Below the pieces are notes generated by a model. It did not search any database and was not told where the DNA came from. It saw only the letters and a program-made list of their open reading frames with translations. The translations under genes were made by a program, and so were the position numbers. From contig JAOAPF010000373.1 in NCBI GenBank assembly GCA_025462755.1, positions 1-43,058 on the forward strand: DNA of 43,058 bases. The letters are read 5' to 3'. Shown in pieces: positions 7,630 through 16,819 of this stretch; position 1 is the first letter of the stretch, and each line of letters opens with the position of its first letter. The stretch is from Edaphobacter sp. (GTDB lineage: Bacteria; Acidobacteriota; Terriglobia; Terriglobales; Acidobacteriaceae).

Positions 7630-8529
7630 CTAAGCGATGGCGGCTTTGCGGATCGTGGCCACAACTTCTTTCGGGTCCCAGTCGTTGGAGGGATACCAGG
7701 CGATGATTTTGCCGTCTTTGCCGATGAGGATGGTCGAGAGAGAGTGGGTCAGGGATTTGCTGTCGCCGGGGGTTACGCCGACGTTGAAGAATTGTGTAAC
7801 CGCTGAGAGATCTTTTTCCGTGGGGGCGGCGAAGTCCCAGTGCTGAAATTTTTCGTTGGTGTAGTTGCCGGTGTAGGCGCCGCCGTAGCTGCGGAGGACT
7901 TTCGGGGTGTCGTAAGCGGGGTCGAAGCTGACGCTGAGGAGATGGGTCTGGTTGTAGAGGGCTGGGTCAGCGGCGAGGGCATGGTCGATGTCGGCGAAGT
8001 TGCGGCTCATGCGGGGGCAGAAGTCGGCGAGCTGGCAGCGGGTGTAGATGAAGGTCATCAGGACGAACTTGCCCTTGAACTGATCGAGGTGGATGGTGCG
8101 GTCGCTCTGGTTGATGAGGTGGAAGTCGGGGACGGGATCGCCTGCAGTTGGGACGTGGTAGGAGATGGGGGGCTTGTAGTCGGGGCGTGCCTGGGCGATG
8201 ACGACGATGTTGTCGAGCTGGACGTTGGTGTAGCTGTCGCCATCCTTGTCGGCGAGGACCTTTGCGGTGATGCGGTCGCCGGGGTGGAGTTCGCTCGCGA
8301 CGCTCGGGTCTTTGAGCTTGTAGTCCATGGTCATAGCTTCCATGAAGCCGGGGACGTCCTCGCCGTCGAGGGTGACGTGGGTGCCGTTTGTGGCGACGAC
8401 TTTGCCGCGGATGGTGAAGGTCTTCTGCTGGGAGGTCGAGTGGGTGGGGGATGTTGCGTTTTGACGGCAGCCGATCAAGCCGATGAACAGGGCGATGCAT
8501 GCGACGAGAAATAAAGGCTTGCGGGACAC
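7630..8529 (-). CDS. Lipoprotein with CusF-like copper domain fused to a SCO1/SenC domain
   Basis: This gene encodes 299 residues from a GTG at 8529 (GGAG about 10 bases upstream). A lipobox LIGC places the lipidated cysteine at residue 21. Residues about 36-112 resemble the CusF/copper-binding fold, with GKVVATNGTHVTL and GFMEAMTMDYKL. Residues about 120-299 are the SCO1/SenC thioredoxin-like domain, with the conserved strand FVLMTFIYTRC, a cysteine pair Cys165 and Cys171, and the downstream copper-ligand His262 (LTHSLS). SCO proteins deliver copper to cytochrome oxidase subunit II CuA or act as thiol-disulphide reductants. The usual cysteine spacing is CxxxC; here it is C-x5-C, which still allows copper binding. 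The N-terminal domain could pre-load or pass on copper. No oxidase genes lie in the window. It is divergent from the MFS gene. Confidence 0.88.
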   Translation of the reverse strand: MSRKPLFLVACIALFIGLIGCRQNATSPTHSTSQQKTFTIRGKVVATNGTHVTLDGEDVPGFMEAMTMDYKLKDPSVASELHPGDRITAKVLADKDGDSYTNVQLDNIVVIAQARPDYKPPISYHVPTAGDPVPDFHLINQSDRTIHLDQFKGKFVLMTFIYTRCQLADFCPRMSRNFADIDHALAADPALYNQTHLLSVSFDPAYDTPKVLRSYGGAYTGNYTNEKFQHWDFAAPTEKDLSAVTQFFNVGVTPGDSKSLTHSLSTILIGKDGKIIAWYPSNDWDPKEVVATIRKAAIA

Positions 8530-8606
8530 GAAGGAAACTCCTGTCTCAATGATAATGGCTGGTACGTAAGTTTGCGGCGGGGGTTGGGTTGGTCGAACGA
8601 GGCAGG

Positions 8607-9749
8607 ATGGCTGCTCCTTCTTTGGGGCTGATGCATTATGGGCTTGTGCTGGCAGGGCTGGGGACGGCGCTGCTTGGGCCGATTCTTCCGCTGCTGGCGC
8701 GGCAGTGGGGGATGCTCGACTCGCAGAGTGGCCTGTTGATGATGGCGAAGTTTTGTGGGGCGTTTCTAGGTGGGGTTACGGTGTCGGGCAAGCTGCGGCG
8801 GAGCTTGTTAGTGGGCATGATGGCGGGCGCGGTGGGGTTTGGCGGATTCGCGGTTGCGCCGTCGATGGGTGTGGGCTGCGTGTGTCTGTTTGTGGGCGGT
8901 TTTGGGTTGGGGCAGATCATTACGTCGGTGAATATTCTGGCGGGGCGACGATTTACGGCGCATCGCGGGTCGGCGCTGGCGATGCTGAATTTTTCGTTCA
9001 GTCTGGGGGCGATGTTGTCGGCACTGCTGGCGGCGTGGCTGCTGCCTCGATTTGCGCTGAAAGGTGTGCTTGAGGGGTTTTCGATGTTGTTCGCGATTGG
9101 GGTGTTCGCGCTGATTGTGCAGATGCGGAAGAACCGGGAGGGTGCAGAGGAGGTCGACCGCGCGGCAGAGGAGACGGAGCGGCAGATTGGATTGAGTAGG
9201 CGGGTGTATCTGTATTTTGCTGCGCTGCTGGTGTTGTATGGGGGGCTCGAGACTTGCCTGAGCGGTTGGCTGACTACGTTTGCTTTGCGCTACGGAGATA
9301 AGACGCTGGCGGTGAGTGAGTACACGACACTGCTGCTGTGGATGTCGCTGACGTTCGGGCGAGTGGGTGCTTCTGCGGTAATGCTGCGGGTGGGTGAGAA
9401 GACAGTGCAGCGGTGGGGGCTGGGACTGGCGGCGGCGTTTACTGCAGCGCTGGCGATGGCTCATTCGGCGGTGACAATTGCAGGATTCGCTGTGCTGCTG
9501 GGGTTGAGCCTGGCACCGTTCTTTCCGGCTACATGGGCGCTGTTGATGGCGGAGCGTCCGACGGCGCGGCAGGCGGGGATTGTGCTGGCGGTGTCGGGGC
9601 TGGGGGCGGCGGCATTGCCGTGGTTGATGGGAGTGGTGTCGACGCGGGCTGGGTCGCTGCAGGTAGCGCTGGCATTGCCGTTCGCTGCAGCGTTGGGGCT
9701 GTTGGTGATGAGTTGGTACACGCCGAGAGCGCCGGTTATTGCGGACTGA
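8607..9749 (+). CDS. MFS permease
   Basis: This gene encodes 380 residues from the ATG at 8607; an in-frame TTG at 8589 would add six residues. About 11-12 hydrophobic segments are visible, with a central charged loop (about 173-195, MRKNREGAEEVDRAAEETER) dividing two six-helix halves, as in the major facilitator superfamily. The pattern (a G-rich helix 4-5 region GGFGLGQIITSVN, SGWLTTFALRYG after helix 7, LSLAPFFPATWAL in helix 10) resembles the FucP/sugar-type branch of MFS. Substrate cannot be assigned. A 32-bp gap separates it from the AddB-like gene on the same strand, so co-transcription is possible, although a functional link is not obvious. Confidence 0.88.
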   Translation: MAAPSLGLMHYGLVLAGLGTALLGPILPLLARQWGMLDSQSGLLMMAKFCGAFLGGVTVSGKLRRSLLVGMMAGAVGFGGFAVAPSMGVGCVCLFVGGFGLGQIITSVNILAGRRFTAHRGSALAMLNFSFSLGAMLSALLAAWLLPRFALKGVLEGFSMLFAIGVFALIVQMRKNREGAEEVDRAAEETERQIGLSRRVYLYFAALLVLYGGLETCLSGWLTTFALRYGDKTLAVSEYTTLLLWMSLTFGRVGASAVMLRVGEKTVQRWGLGLAAAFTAALAMAHSAVTIAGFAVLLGLSLAPFFPATWALLMAERPTARQAGIVLAVSGLGAAALPWLMGVVSTRAGSLQVALALPFAAALGLLVMSWYTPRAPVIAD

Positions 9750-9781
9750 TTTTCCAGCGGCGGCGAGCGTATAACCGAGGT

Positions 9782-12496
9782 ATGGATGTGGAGTTGTTGC
9801 CGGTAGAGATTGCTGAGGCGCTGGAGCGGGGCGCGACGGTGGTGACGGGAAACCAGCGGGCGTCGCGGGCTCTGCGGCGGGGGTTCGATCAGCGGAATAA
9901 GGAGCGGGGGCTGGCGAGTTGGGCGCCGCCCTCAGTGATGGCGTGGGATGCGTGGATGGCGGCATTATGGCAGGGATTGCTGATCGAAGGACATGCTGCG
10001 CAGATGCTGCTGAACCGGACGCAGGAGCATGTAGTGTGGCGGACGATCCTGGAGGCGGACGAAGAACTGGCGAGTCTGCGGACAGTAGATTCGCTGGCGG
10101 AGATCGTGGCGGACGCATGGCGGCTGGTCTGCCGGTACGAGGGACAGCGGCGGCTCCGGGGTGTGGATGGAAGCGCGGACACGCGGGCGTTTCAGAGGTG
10201 GGCGCGGACGTTTGAAAGGCTTTGCAAGGCGGAGGGGTTTCTGGCTCAGGCGCAGTTGGAAGAGGCGTTGCGCGGCGCGGTGGACAACCGTCTTGTGGGA
10301 CTGCCTGCGGGTGGGGTTGTGCTGGTGGGGTTCGATGGGATGACCCCGGCGCAGACGAAGCTGGTTGAGGTGTTGCGTTCGGCTGGAGTTGGGGTAGAGG
10401 AGTTGCGGCCGGTAGAGTCCGCTGCACAGCGGATGCTGGTGGAGGCGGCGGACGAGCAGGAGGAGTTGCGCGTAACCGCGCGATGGGTGCGAAAATTTTT
10501 GGAGGAACAGCTGGGGGCGAAGGTCGCGATAATTGTGCCCGGGCTGGAGATGCAGCGGCGTGAGATCGATCGGGTGTTTCGCGAGGTGCTGACACCGGAG
10601 CTTGAGGATATACGGACGGGAAATGAGCGGGGGCCGTACGAGTTTTCACTGGGGGTTGTTCTGTCGGAGACGCCGATGGTCGCGACCGCTCTGGACCTGT
10701 TGCGATGGTCGGTGGGAGCGTTGCCGCTGGAGCAGGTGAGCGGATTGTTGCTGTCGCGCTATTTTGCAATGGCAAGCGAAGAGCGTGGTGCCCGCGCGGA
10801 GTTCGATGCGTTTGAGCTGCGTAAGACGCGGATGCTGCGGCCGGAGATTTCGCTGGAGGGACTTTACGCTGCGATAAGCGGATCAAAGCGGAAGATGAAG
10901 CTTTCGCGTTTCTCAAGTGCGCTGCGGGCGATGCGGGTGGTCGCGAATCGTCTGCAAGGGATGACCGCTCGCACGCATGCAGAGGGGGCGGAGGGGATGC
11001 GGGAGTTGCTGGACGCTGCGGCTTGGGGCTCCGGAGCAGGAGAGACCAGCGTTGAGTTTCAGACACGACGCAAGTGGGAGAGTGCGCTCGATGAGCTTGC
11101 TACGCTGGACTTCGATGGAATGCAGGTTGAGTTTGCGCAGGCGTTGGAGGCGCTGGAGAGAATTGCGCGGCAGACGACGTTTGCGCCGGAGTCGCGTGAT
11201 GCTCCGGTGCAGGTGATGGGGCCGCTGGAGGCGGCGGGCGGGCAGTTTGACGCGATGTGGTTTTTGAGAGCGGGGGATTTGAGCTGGCCTGCCGTTGCTG
11301 CGGCTAGTCCCCTGCTGCCGTGGGCGATTCAGCGAGAGCTTGGGATGCCGGGGGTTGATGGGGCTCGGGATGCGGAACAGGCCCGGCGAGTGACGGAGCG
11401 TGTGGCGGCTAGCGCGAAGACGGTGGTGTTCAGCTATGCGAAGGAGTCGGCGGATGGGCGGCAGAGGGCTTCGCAGGTGTTGGATGGTTTGCAGCTCGAA
11501 GAGACGACGGCGGCAGAGTTGCTCGCGCCGGAGAGTCCTCGGGTGATCGTCGATCTTGAAGAGGTAGAGGACGATGTGAAGGTGAAGGCGCTGCCGGATC
11601 GAGTAATACGGGGCGGAGCGACGGTGCTGCAGTTGCAGGCAGCCTGTGGATTCCGGGCTTTTGCGGAGCACCGGCTGGGATCGACCGAGTTGGAGAGCGT
11701 GGAGTTAGGCATGGATGCGCTCGAAAGCGGAATCGTGGTGCATGCTGTGATGGAGATCTTCTGGGGGCAAGTGAAGACGCAGGATACGCTCCGCGAGATG
11801 ACGTTGGCCGGGCGGGAGGAGATGCTGGACGCTGCCATCTGTGAAGGTCTGAGGAAGATTGCGCAACTGAGCGCGTCGGACTGGGACGACGCCTACGTGA
11901 CGATGCAGCGGGAACGTCTGCGGCGATTACTGCGGCCGTGGCTGGAGCATGAGCTGGCGCGGCCGAACTTTGCGGTGAAGCAGCGCGAGGAGAAGGCGAG
12001 CAATGTGCAGATCGGGCCGCTGCATCTGAACCTGCGCATTGACCGCGTGGATGAGACGGAAGGCGGGGAGTTGGTGATCGATTATAAGACGGGACGCGTA
12101 TCGACGAGCGACTGGATGTCGGAGCGGCCGGATGCTCCGCAACTCCCGCTGTACGCGGTTGTGTCGGATGCGGCGCGGCTGGGGGGTGTGGCGTTTGCGC
12201 GCCTTAGACTGGGCAAAGAGATGGGGTGGAAGGGGTTTGTCGCGGGAGATGGCGTGCTGTTGAAGCCCGACAGGTTGAAGACGGAAGATTTTGCGAAGCA
12301 GGTGGAGGAGTGGCGGGAGGTATTGACGAAACTGGCGGAGCAGTTTGCGGCAGGGGAGGCGGGGGTGCGGCCGAAGAGCTATCCGAAGACGTGCGCCTAT
12401 TGCGGGCAGAGGCTGCTGTGCCGGGTAGCCGCGGAGAATCTGGAGGAGACGGATGGGGAGGAGACAGGAGATTCGCCGGGGGTGAGCGGTGGGTGA
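9782..12496 (+). CDS. AddB-like PD-(D/E)XK nuclease with a probable Fe-S cluster
   Basis: This gene encodes 904 residues from the ATG at 9782 (GAGG is very close; a GTG at 9788 is an alternative). The long N-terminal region aligns in layout with the helicase-like body of AddB/RecC-type proteins but shows no Walker A: the expected place (VVTGNQRASRALRR) lacks GK[ST]. The C-terminal nuclease domain (about 615-890) has GIVVHAVMEIFWG, the catalytic VIDYKTG (Asp767, Lys769), and four cysteines at 622, 871, 874 and 880. The spacing C...C-x2-C-x5-C is that of the AddB Fe-S clamp. It fits the family annotated as a probable DNA-repair protein paired with UvrD-type helicases. It overlaps the next gene by 8 bases, implying translational coupling and a stable complex for double-strand-break end processing. 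Confidence 0.87.
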   Translation: MDVELLPVEIAEALERGATVVTGNQRASRALRRGFDQRNKERGLASWAPPSVMAWDAWMAALWQGLLIEGHAAQMLLNRTQEHVVWRTILEADEELASLRTVDSLAEIVADAWRLVCRYEGQRRLRGVDGSADTRAFQRWARTFERLCKAEGFLAQAQLEEALRGAVDNRLVGLPAGGVVLVGFDGMTPAQTKLVEVLRSAGVGVEELRPVESAAQRMLVEAADEQEELRVTARWVRKFLEEQLGAKVAIIVPGLEMQRREIDRVFREVLTPELEDIRTGNERGPYEFSLGVVLSETPMVATALDLLRWSVGALPLEQVSGLLLSRYFAMASEERGARAEFDAFELRKTRMLRPEISLEGLYAAISGSKRKMKLSRFSSALRAMRVVANRLQGMTARTHAEGAEGMRELLDAAAWGSGAGETSVEFQTRRKWESALDELATLDFDGMQVEFAQALEALERIARQTTFAPESRDAPVQVMGPLEAAGGQFDAMWFLRAGDLSWPAVAAASPLLPWAIQRELGMPGVDGARDAEQARRVTERVAASAKTVVFSYAKESADGRQRASQVLDGLQLEETTAAELLAPESPRVIVDLEEVEDDVKVKALPDRVIRGGATVLQLQAACGFRAFAEHRLGSTELESVELGMDALESGIVVHAVMEIFWGQVKTQDTLREMTLAGREEMLDAAICEGLRKIAQLSASDWDDAYVTMQRERLRRLLRPWLEHELARPNFAVKQREEKASNVQIGPLHLNLRIDRVDETEGGELVIDYKTGRVSTSDWMSERPDAPQLPLYAVVSDAARLGGVAFARLRLGKEMGWKGFVAGDGVLLKPDRLKTEDFAKQVEEWREVLTKLAEQFAAGEAGVRPKSYPKTCAYCGQRLLCRVAAENLEETDGEETGDSPGVSGG

Positions 12497-15400
12497 GCTG
12501 TTCCTTTTTCCTGATCTGACCTCGAAGAAGAGCGAGGAGACAGCAGCGGATGGCGCTTCGCTGGATTCACAGGCGCGGGAAGATGCGCTGGATGTGAGGC
12601 GATCGTGGATTGTGGAGGCGCCGGCCGGGTCGGGCAAGACCGGGCTGCTGATCCAACGGTACCTCAAACTGTTGGGACAAGAGGGTGTGACGGAGCCGGA
12701 GCAGGCGCTGGCGATCACGTTTACAAAAAAGGCAACGCAGGAGATTCGGGAAAGGATCCTTGAAGAGCTGGCGGCTGCGGCGGCGGGGGCGCCAATCAAA
12801 GGTGACGCGGCGTTTGAGCGGACGACGCGGCAGTTGGCCACGGCGGTGTTGCGACGGGATGAGGCGCTAGGGTGGGGACTGCTGGAGAGGCCGCGACGGC
12901 TGCGGGTGCAGACGATCGATTCCGTGTGCGCGGAGATTGCACGATCGCTTCCCGTGCTCTCGGGAAGCGGCGGAGGACTTACGCCAATGGAAGATGCAGC
13001 GCCGCTGTATCGCGAGGCGGCGCGACGGACGCTGATGCAGCTGGGAGGCAACGATGCGGTGCTCGACGAGTCGCTGACGAAGCTGTTGCTGCATCGCGAT
13101 GGAAGCCTCGGAGATTGCGAGCGGTTGCTTGCGGAGATGCTGCAGCGGCGGGAGCAGTGGGCTGAGTTCGTACCGCTTCGGGGGGAAGAGCTCACGGAGG
13201 AGTTTCTCGACGGGGTGGTGCGGCCGCGGCTGGAGAGGGCGCTGGTGATTGCGATCTGCGCACGCCTGACTCGGCTGGCGCAAGCGATGCCTTCCCAGAT
13301 TTTGAAAGACCTGGCGGAGATTGCGCGCTCGTTGAGCAGAGACGCGGGGAGCAGGAACGGGCGCGCGAGTGAAGAGCCTTCGCCGATTGCAGTCTGTGCG
13401 GAGAGGGTCAATCTTCCCTCGGCCAATGTGGATGATCTTGTTCACTGGCGAGCTTTGATTCATCTGCTGGTGACGCCAACCAAGAGAACGTGGCGCAAGA
13501 TGCTCGGAGAGGGCACGCTCGGGTTTCCTGTGCCGAAGTACGAGAAGGCACGGCTTAAAGAGATCATCGAGGCGCTGCGTCATGACGATTATCTGCAGGC
13601 TGTCATTGCGAGCGTGGACGATCTGCCGCCGGCGAACTATCCGCAGGAGCAGTGGGAGCAGGCGAAGGCGTTGTTCCGTGTGTTGCGGCGGGCGCTGGCA
13701 GAGCTGCAGGTGGTGTTTGCGGAACGCGGCGAGTGCGACTTTACCGAGCTGACGCTGCTGGCTAAGCATGCGCTGGATGCGGGCGGTGCGAGTGAGTTGA
13801 CCGCGGTGACGGGAATGCGGCTGGAGCATCTGCTGGTAGATGAGATGCAGGACACCTCGACGAGCCACTACGAGGTGATTCAGTTGCTGACCCAGGGCTG
13901 GGATGGTGCGAGCCAGACGGTGTTCCTGGTGGGCGATCCGAAGCAGTCGATTTACATGTTCCGGCAGGCGCGGGTTGAGCTTTTTCTGCGCACCATGGAG
14001 ACGAAACGATTGGGAGAGCTGCCGCTGGGATGTTTGCGGCTGACGGCGAACTTTCGGTCGCAGGGCGCGTTGGTCGAGGCGTTCAATGACCACTTCGAAC
14101 TGCTGTTTCCGAAAGCGCGGGGCGCGGCTCACGAGGGCGAGGTCGCGTTTGTGAAGGCTGTCGCCGTGCGACCCGCGACCGGATCAGAGAATGGGTCAGA
14201 GGCGATTCGCTGGCATACGAATGCTCTGCCGGTCAGACTCAACGCGGAGGAGAAACAACGGACGATTCGGCAACAGCGGCGGCAAGATGCAGCGACGGTG
14301 CGGGATGTCGTGGAGCAGTGGAGAGCGACTCCGCTGCCAGTGGGGAGGACCACGCCGTGGCGGATTGCGGTGCTGGTGCGGAATCGGAACCATCTTGCGG
14401 ATATTGTGAGTGAGCTGAAGGGTGCTGAGGGGCGTGCGGCGATTCCCTACCGTGCCGTGGATATTGAGGAGCTGGGAGAGAGGCAGGAGGTGCTGGACCT
14501 GCTTGCGTTGACGCGTGCGCTGCGGCATCCTGCGGATCGGGTGGCGTGGCTTGCGGTGTTTCGGGCTCCGTGGTGTGGGATGGCGCTGGCGGATCTGCAT
14601 GTGCTGACGGGAGCCGATGATCCGGACTGGAGAGAGCGGAGTTTGTGGGAAGCGGTAAAAGAGCGGGGAGAGTTTCTGAGTGCGGATGGCGTGGCTCGGC
14701 TGGAGCGGCTGTGGCCGGTGATGGAGGCGGCGGAAGAGCAGCGCGGGCGGCTCTCGACGGCGGCTTGGGTGGAACGGACCTGGCGGACGCTGGGTGGAGA
14801 CGCTTATCTGACGACGGAGGAGATGGAAAATGCGCGGCGGTATCTGCGACTGCTCGATGCGATGGAGGAGGAGTCTGGCCAACTGGATCTGGGGCAGCTG
14901 GAGCAGAGGATGAAGAGGCTGTACGCGGAGAGTCCGGTGTGCCCTGATGCGGTGGAACTGGTGACGATCCACAAGGCGAAGGGGCTGGAGTGGGATGTGG
15001 TGCTGGTTCCCGGGCTGGAGCGGCTGACACAGGGCGATGCGCCTTCGCTGCTGACGTGGGAGGAGATGGATGCAGCAGCGGAGGACGCGGCGCATGTGAT
15101 GCTTGCACCGATCGAAGGAAAGGGCGAGGAGTCGCGCGAACTGAACGCTTGGCTGAAAGGAATGCAGCGGGCACGCAAGGCAGCGGAGCGGAGGCGGCTG
15201 TTTTACGTGGCGTGTACACGGGCGCGGGAGGCGCTTCATCTATTTGCTGCGCCGGAGACGAAGAAGGATGGTGAGATCAGCCGGAGAGCCGGGAGTCTAC
15301 TGGAGGCGGCGTGGCCTGCGGCGAAGAGCCACTTTGCAGAGGCTGTGTCGGTTCCGGCGAACGCGGCGAAGATGTTTGTCCGGACACTGTTTCCGGCGGC

Positions 15401-16160
15401 TGAGGAAGATCAGTTCGTTGGCCAGTTGGCCGCGGGTGCGGAGGAACAGGCGCAGCCGGCGATGCTGCAACGGTTGCCGTTGGGGTTTGAATCGAAGCAG
15501 CGGTTCCTGGTCGAGCACAGGCTCTCGTATGGGGAGGCGGCGATTGCGCCGGCACATTTCGAGCGGCCCGAAGGATCGTTCGAGGCACGGGCTTTTGGTA
15601 ATGCGGTGCATGCGTTTGCGGAGATGCTGACGAAGCGGTTCGCGGATGGGACTGGTGTTGATGCCTTGCTGCGCGAGGTCGCGGGATGGACGCCGCGGAT
15701 TGCGGCAGTGTTGCGGGGGGATGGGTTGGCGCCGGCGGTGGTAGATCGGCTGGTAGCGCGGGTGAAGACGGCGCTCGGCAATATGCTGAAGGATGCTGAG
15801 GGGTTGTGGGTGCTTTCGCCGCATGAGGATGCCATGAGCGAGCTTGCGTTGACTTCGTGGGTCGAGAGGCGCAACAGTGTGCGATTGGATCGGGTGTTTC
15901 TTGCCGGGCAGAGGCCGCTGGATGCGGGGAATGATTGTCTCTGGATCGTCGACTATAAAACAGCCACGCATGGACGCGAGGGTGTGGAGGAGTTTTTAGC
16001 GGAAGAGCGAGTGAAGTACGGAGCGCAGATGGACGCTTATGCGCGAATGATGCGGGATCGCGTGGATGCGGGGAGGTTGCGCGTGGGGCTGTATTATTCG
16101 ATGGTGCCGCGGCTGGTCTGGTGGGAGCCGGAGATGACGCCGACTGTTACTGAAGGCTAG
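12489..16160 (+). CDS. AddA/RecB-like UvrD-family helicase-nuclease
   Basis: This gene encodes 1223 residues from a GTG at 12489 that overlaps the stop of the AddB-like gene by 8 bases. All SF1 helicase motifs are present: motif I APAGSGKT (44-51), Ia (LAITFTKKATQEIRERI), motif II VDEMQDTS (Asp451), motif III VGDPKQSIYMFRQA, motif IV NFRSQG, motif V TIHKAKGLEWD and motif VI RRLFYVACTRAR. The C-terminal RecB-type nuclease has GNAVHAFAEML, VDYKT (Asp1155, Lys1157) and a later GAQMDAYARM. This is the motor and one nuclease of an AddAB-type enzyme; together with the upstream gene it supplies two nucleases and one active ATPase. Length is typical for AddA. It converges on phoU with stop codons sharing CTAG. 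Confidence 0.93.
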   Translation: MGELFLFPDLTSKKSEETAADGASLDSQAREDALDVRRSWIVEAPAGSGKTGLLIQRYLKLLGQEGVTEPEQALAITFTKKATQEIRERILEELAAAAAGAPIKGDAAFERTTRQLATAVLRRDEALGWGLLERPRRLRVQTIDSVCAEIARSLPVLSGSGGGLTPMEDAAPLYREAARRTLMQLGGNDAVLDESLTKLLLHRDGSLGDCERLLAEMLQRREQWAEFVPLRGEELTEEFLDGVVRPRLERALVIAICARLTRLAQAMPSQILKDLAEIARSLSRDAGSRNGRASEEPSPIAVCAERVNLPSANVDDLVHWRALIHLLVTPTKRTWRKMLGEGTLGFPVPKYEKARLKEIIEALRHDDYLQAVIASVDDLPPANYPQEQWEQAKALFRVLRRALAELQVVFAERGECDFTELTLLAKHALDAGGASELTAVTGMRLEHLLVDEMQDTSTSHYEVIQLLTQGWDGASQTVFLVGDPKQSIYMFRQARVELFLRTMETKRLGELPLGCLRLTANFRSQGALVEAFNDHFELLFPKARGAAHEGEVAFVKAVAVRPATGSENGSEAIRWHTNALPVRLNAEEKQRTIRQQRRQDAATVRDVVEQWRATPLPVGRTTPWRIAVLVRNRNHLADIVSELKGAEGRAAIPYRAVDIEELGERQEVLDLLALTRALRHPADRVAWLAVFRAPWCGMALADLHVLTGADDPDWRERSLWEAVKERGEFLSADGVARLERLWPVMEAAEEQRGRLSTAAWVERTWRTLGGDAYLTTEEMENARRYLRLLDAMEEESGQLDLGQLEQRMKRLYAESPVCPDAVELVTIHKAKGLEWDVVLVPGLERLTQGDAPSLLTWEEMDAAAEDAAHVMLAPIEGKGEESRELNAWLKGMQRARKAAERRRLFYVACTRAREALHLFAAPETKKDGEISRRAGSLLEAAWPAAKSHFAEAVSVPANAAKMFVRTLFPAAEEDQFVGQLAAGAEEQAQPAMLQRLPLGFESKQRFLVEHRLSYGEAAIAPAHFERPEGSFEARAFGNAVHAFAEMLTKRFADGTGVDALLREVAGWTPRIAAVLRGDGLAPAVVDRLVARVKTALGNMLKDAEGLWVLSPHEDAMSELALTSWVERRNSVRLDRVFLAGQRPLDAGNDCLWIVDYKTATHGREGVEEFLAEERVKYGAQMDAYARMMRDRVDAGRLRVGLYYSMVPRLVWWEPEMTPTVTEG

Positions 16161-16819
16161 GCGTTGGTCGTGTTGTGGCGGACGTCCGCGCCGCGAACCC
16201 AAAAGATGACGTCTTCGGCGATGTTGGTGGCGTGGTCGCCGACGCGCTCCAGATTGCGGGAGATGATGAGCGCGTTGAGCGATTGCGGGGTTAGCTCTGG
16301 CTTTTCTTTGATCAACGAGCTGAGCGCATAGAAGGCTGCGTCATTCATCTCGTCGACCTGGTCGTCGAGGAGCAGGACGGACTTGGCAAGGTCGGCGTCG
16401 GCTTCGATGAAGGCCTGAAGTGCCTTGCGCACCATGGCCGAGGCGAGGGAGGCCAGCTTGGGAATGTCGACGGGGAGGTCGATGTTGGCGAAGGCGCCCA
16501 TCTCGCGTACGCGCACGGCGATGTTGACGGCCTGGTCGCCGACGCGCTCGAGGTCAGCGTTGATGCGGATGACCGAGAGGATGAAGCGAAGGTCGATCGC
16601 CATGGGCTGCTCCATGGCGAGAAGGTCGAGGGCCATCTGGTCGATCTCGCGCTCGAGGCGGTTGATCGAGGGCTCGGCGCGGAAGACGAGTTCGCAGATG
16701 GAGAGGTCGCGGGTGCGATAAGCCTCAATGGAGCGCTGGATGGCCTGCTCGGCCATGCCGGCCATGACGAGCAACTTCTCTTTGAGGTCGTCGAGGTTCT
16801 GGTGGAATTTAACACGCAT
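16157..16819 (-). CDS. phoU: Phosphate transport regulator PhoU
   Basis: This gene encodes 220 residues from the ATG at 16819. It shows the two-repeat three-helix architecture of PhoU, each half carrying the metal-cluster motif: NADLERVGDQAVNIA (about 89-103) and RNLERVGDHATNIAEDV (about 190-206), plus YRTRDLSICELVF and RMEQPMAIDLRFI-type helices. PhoU links the Pst transporter to the PhoR kinase, keeping the Pho regulon off when phosphate is plentiful, and limits Pst uptake. Its ATG shares one base with the TGA of pstB (TGATG), so translation is coupled. It is the last gene of the phoB-phoR-pstSCAB-phoU row. Its stop overlaps that of the convergent helicase gene. Confidence 0.96.
   Translation of the reverse strand: MRVKFHQNLDDLKEKLLVMAGMAEQAIQRSIEAYRTRDLSICELVFRAEPSINRLEREIDQMALDLLAMEQPMAIDLRFILSVIRINADLERVGDQAVNIAVRVREMGAFANIDLPVDIPKLASLASAMVRKALQAFIEADADLAKSVLLLDDQVDEMNDAAFYALSSLIKEKPELTPQSLNALIISRNLERVGDHATNIAEDVIFWVRGADVRHNTTNA

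Noticed and set aside
7410..7664. An 84-residue minus-strand frame in the 7.4-7.6 kb gap
   Set aside because: It overlaps both the SCO gene end and the small secreted protein start, and shows no Shine-Dalgarno or domain features.
8808..11066. A 752-codon minus-strand open frame
   Set aside because: It is antisense to the MFS and AddB-like genes, is a Pro/Ser/Arg/Gln-rich low-complexity translation, and has no recognisable start region; it is a by-product of high GC.
12867..14132. A 421-codon minus-strand frame inside the helicase gene
   Set aside because: It is antisense to conserved helicase motifs and its translation looks random.
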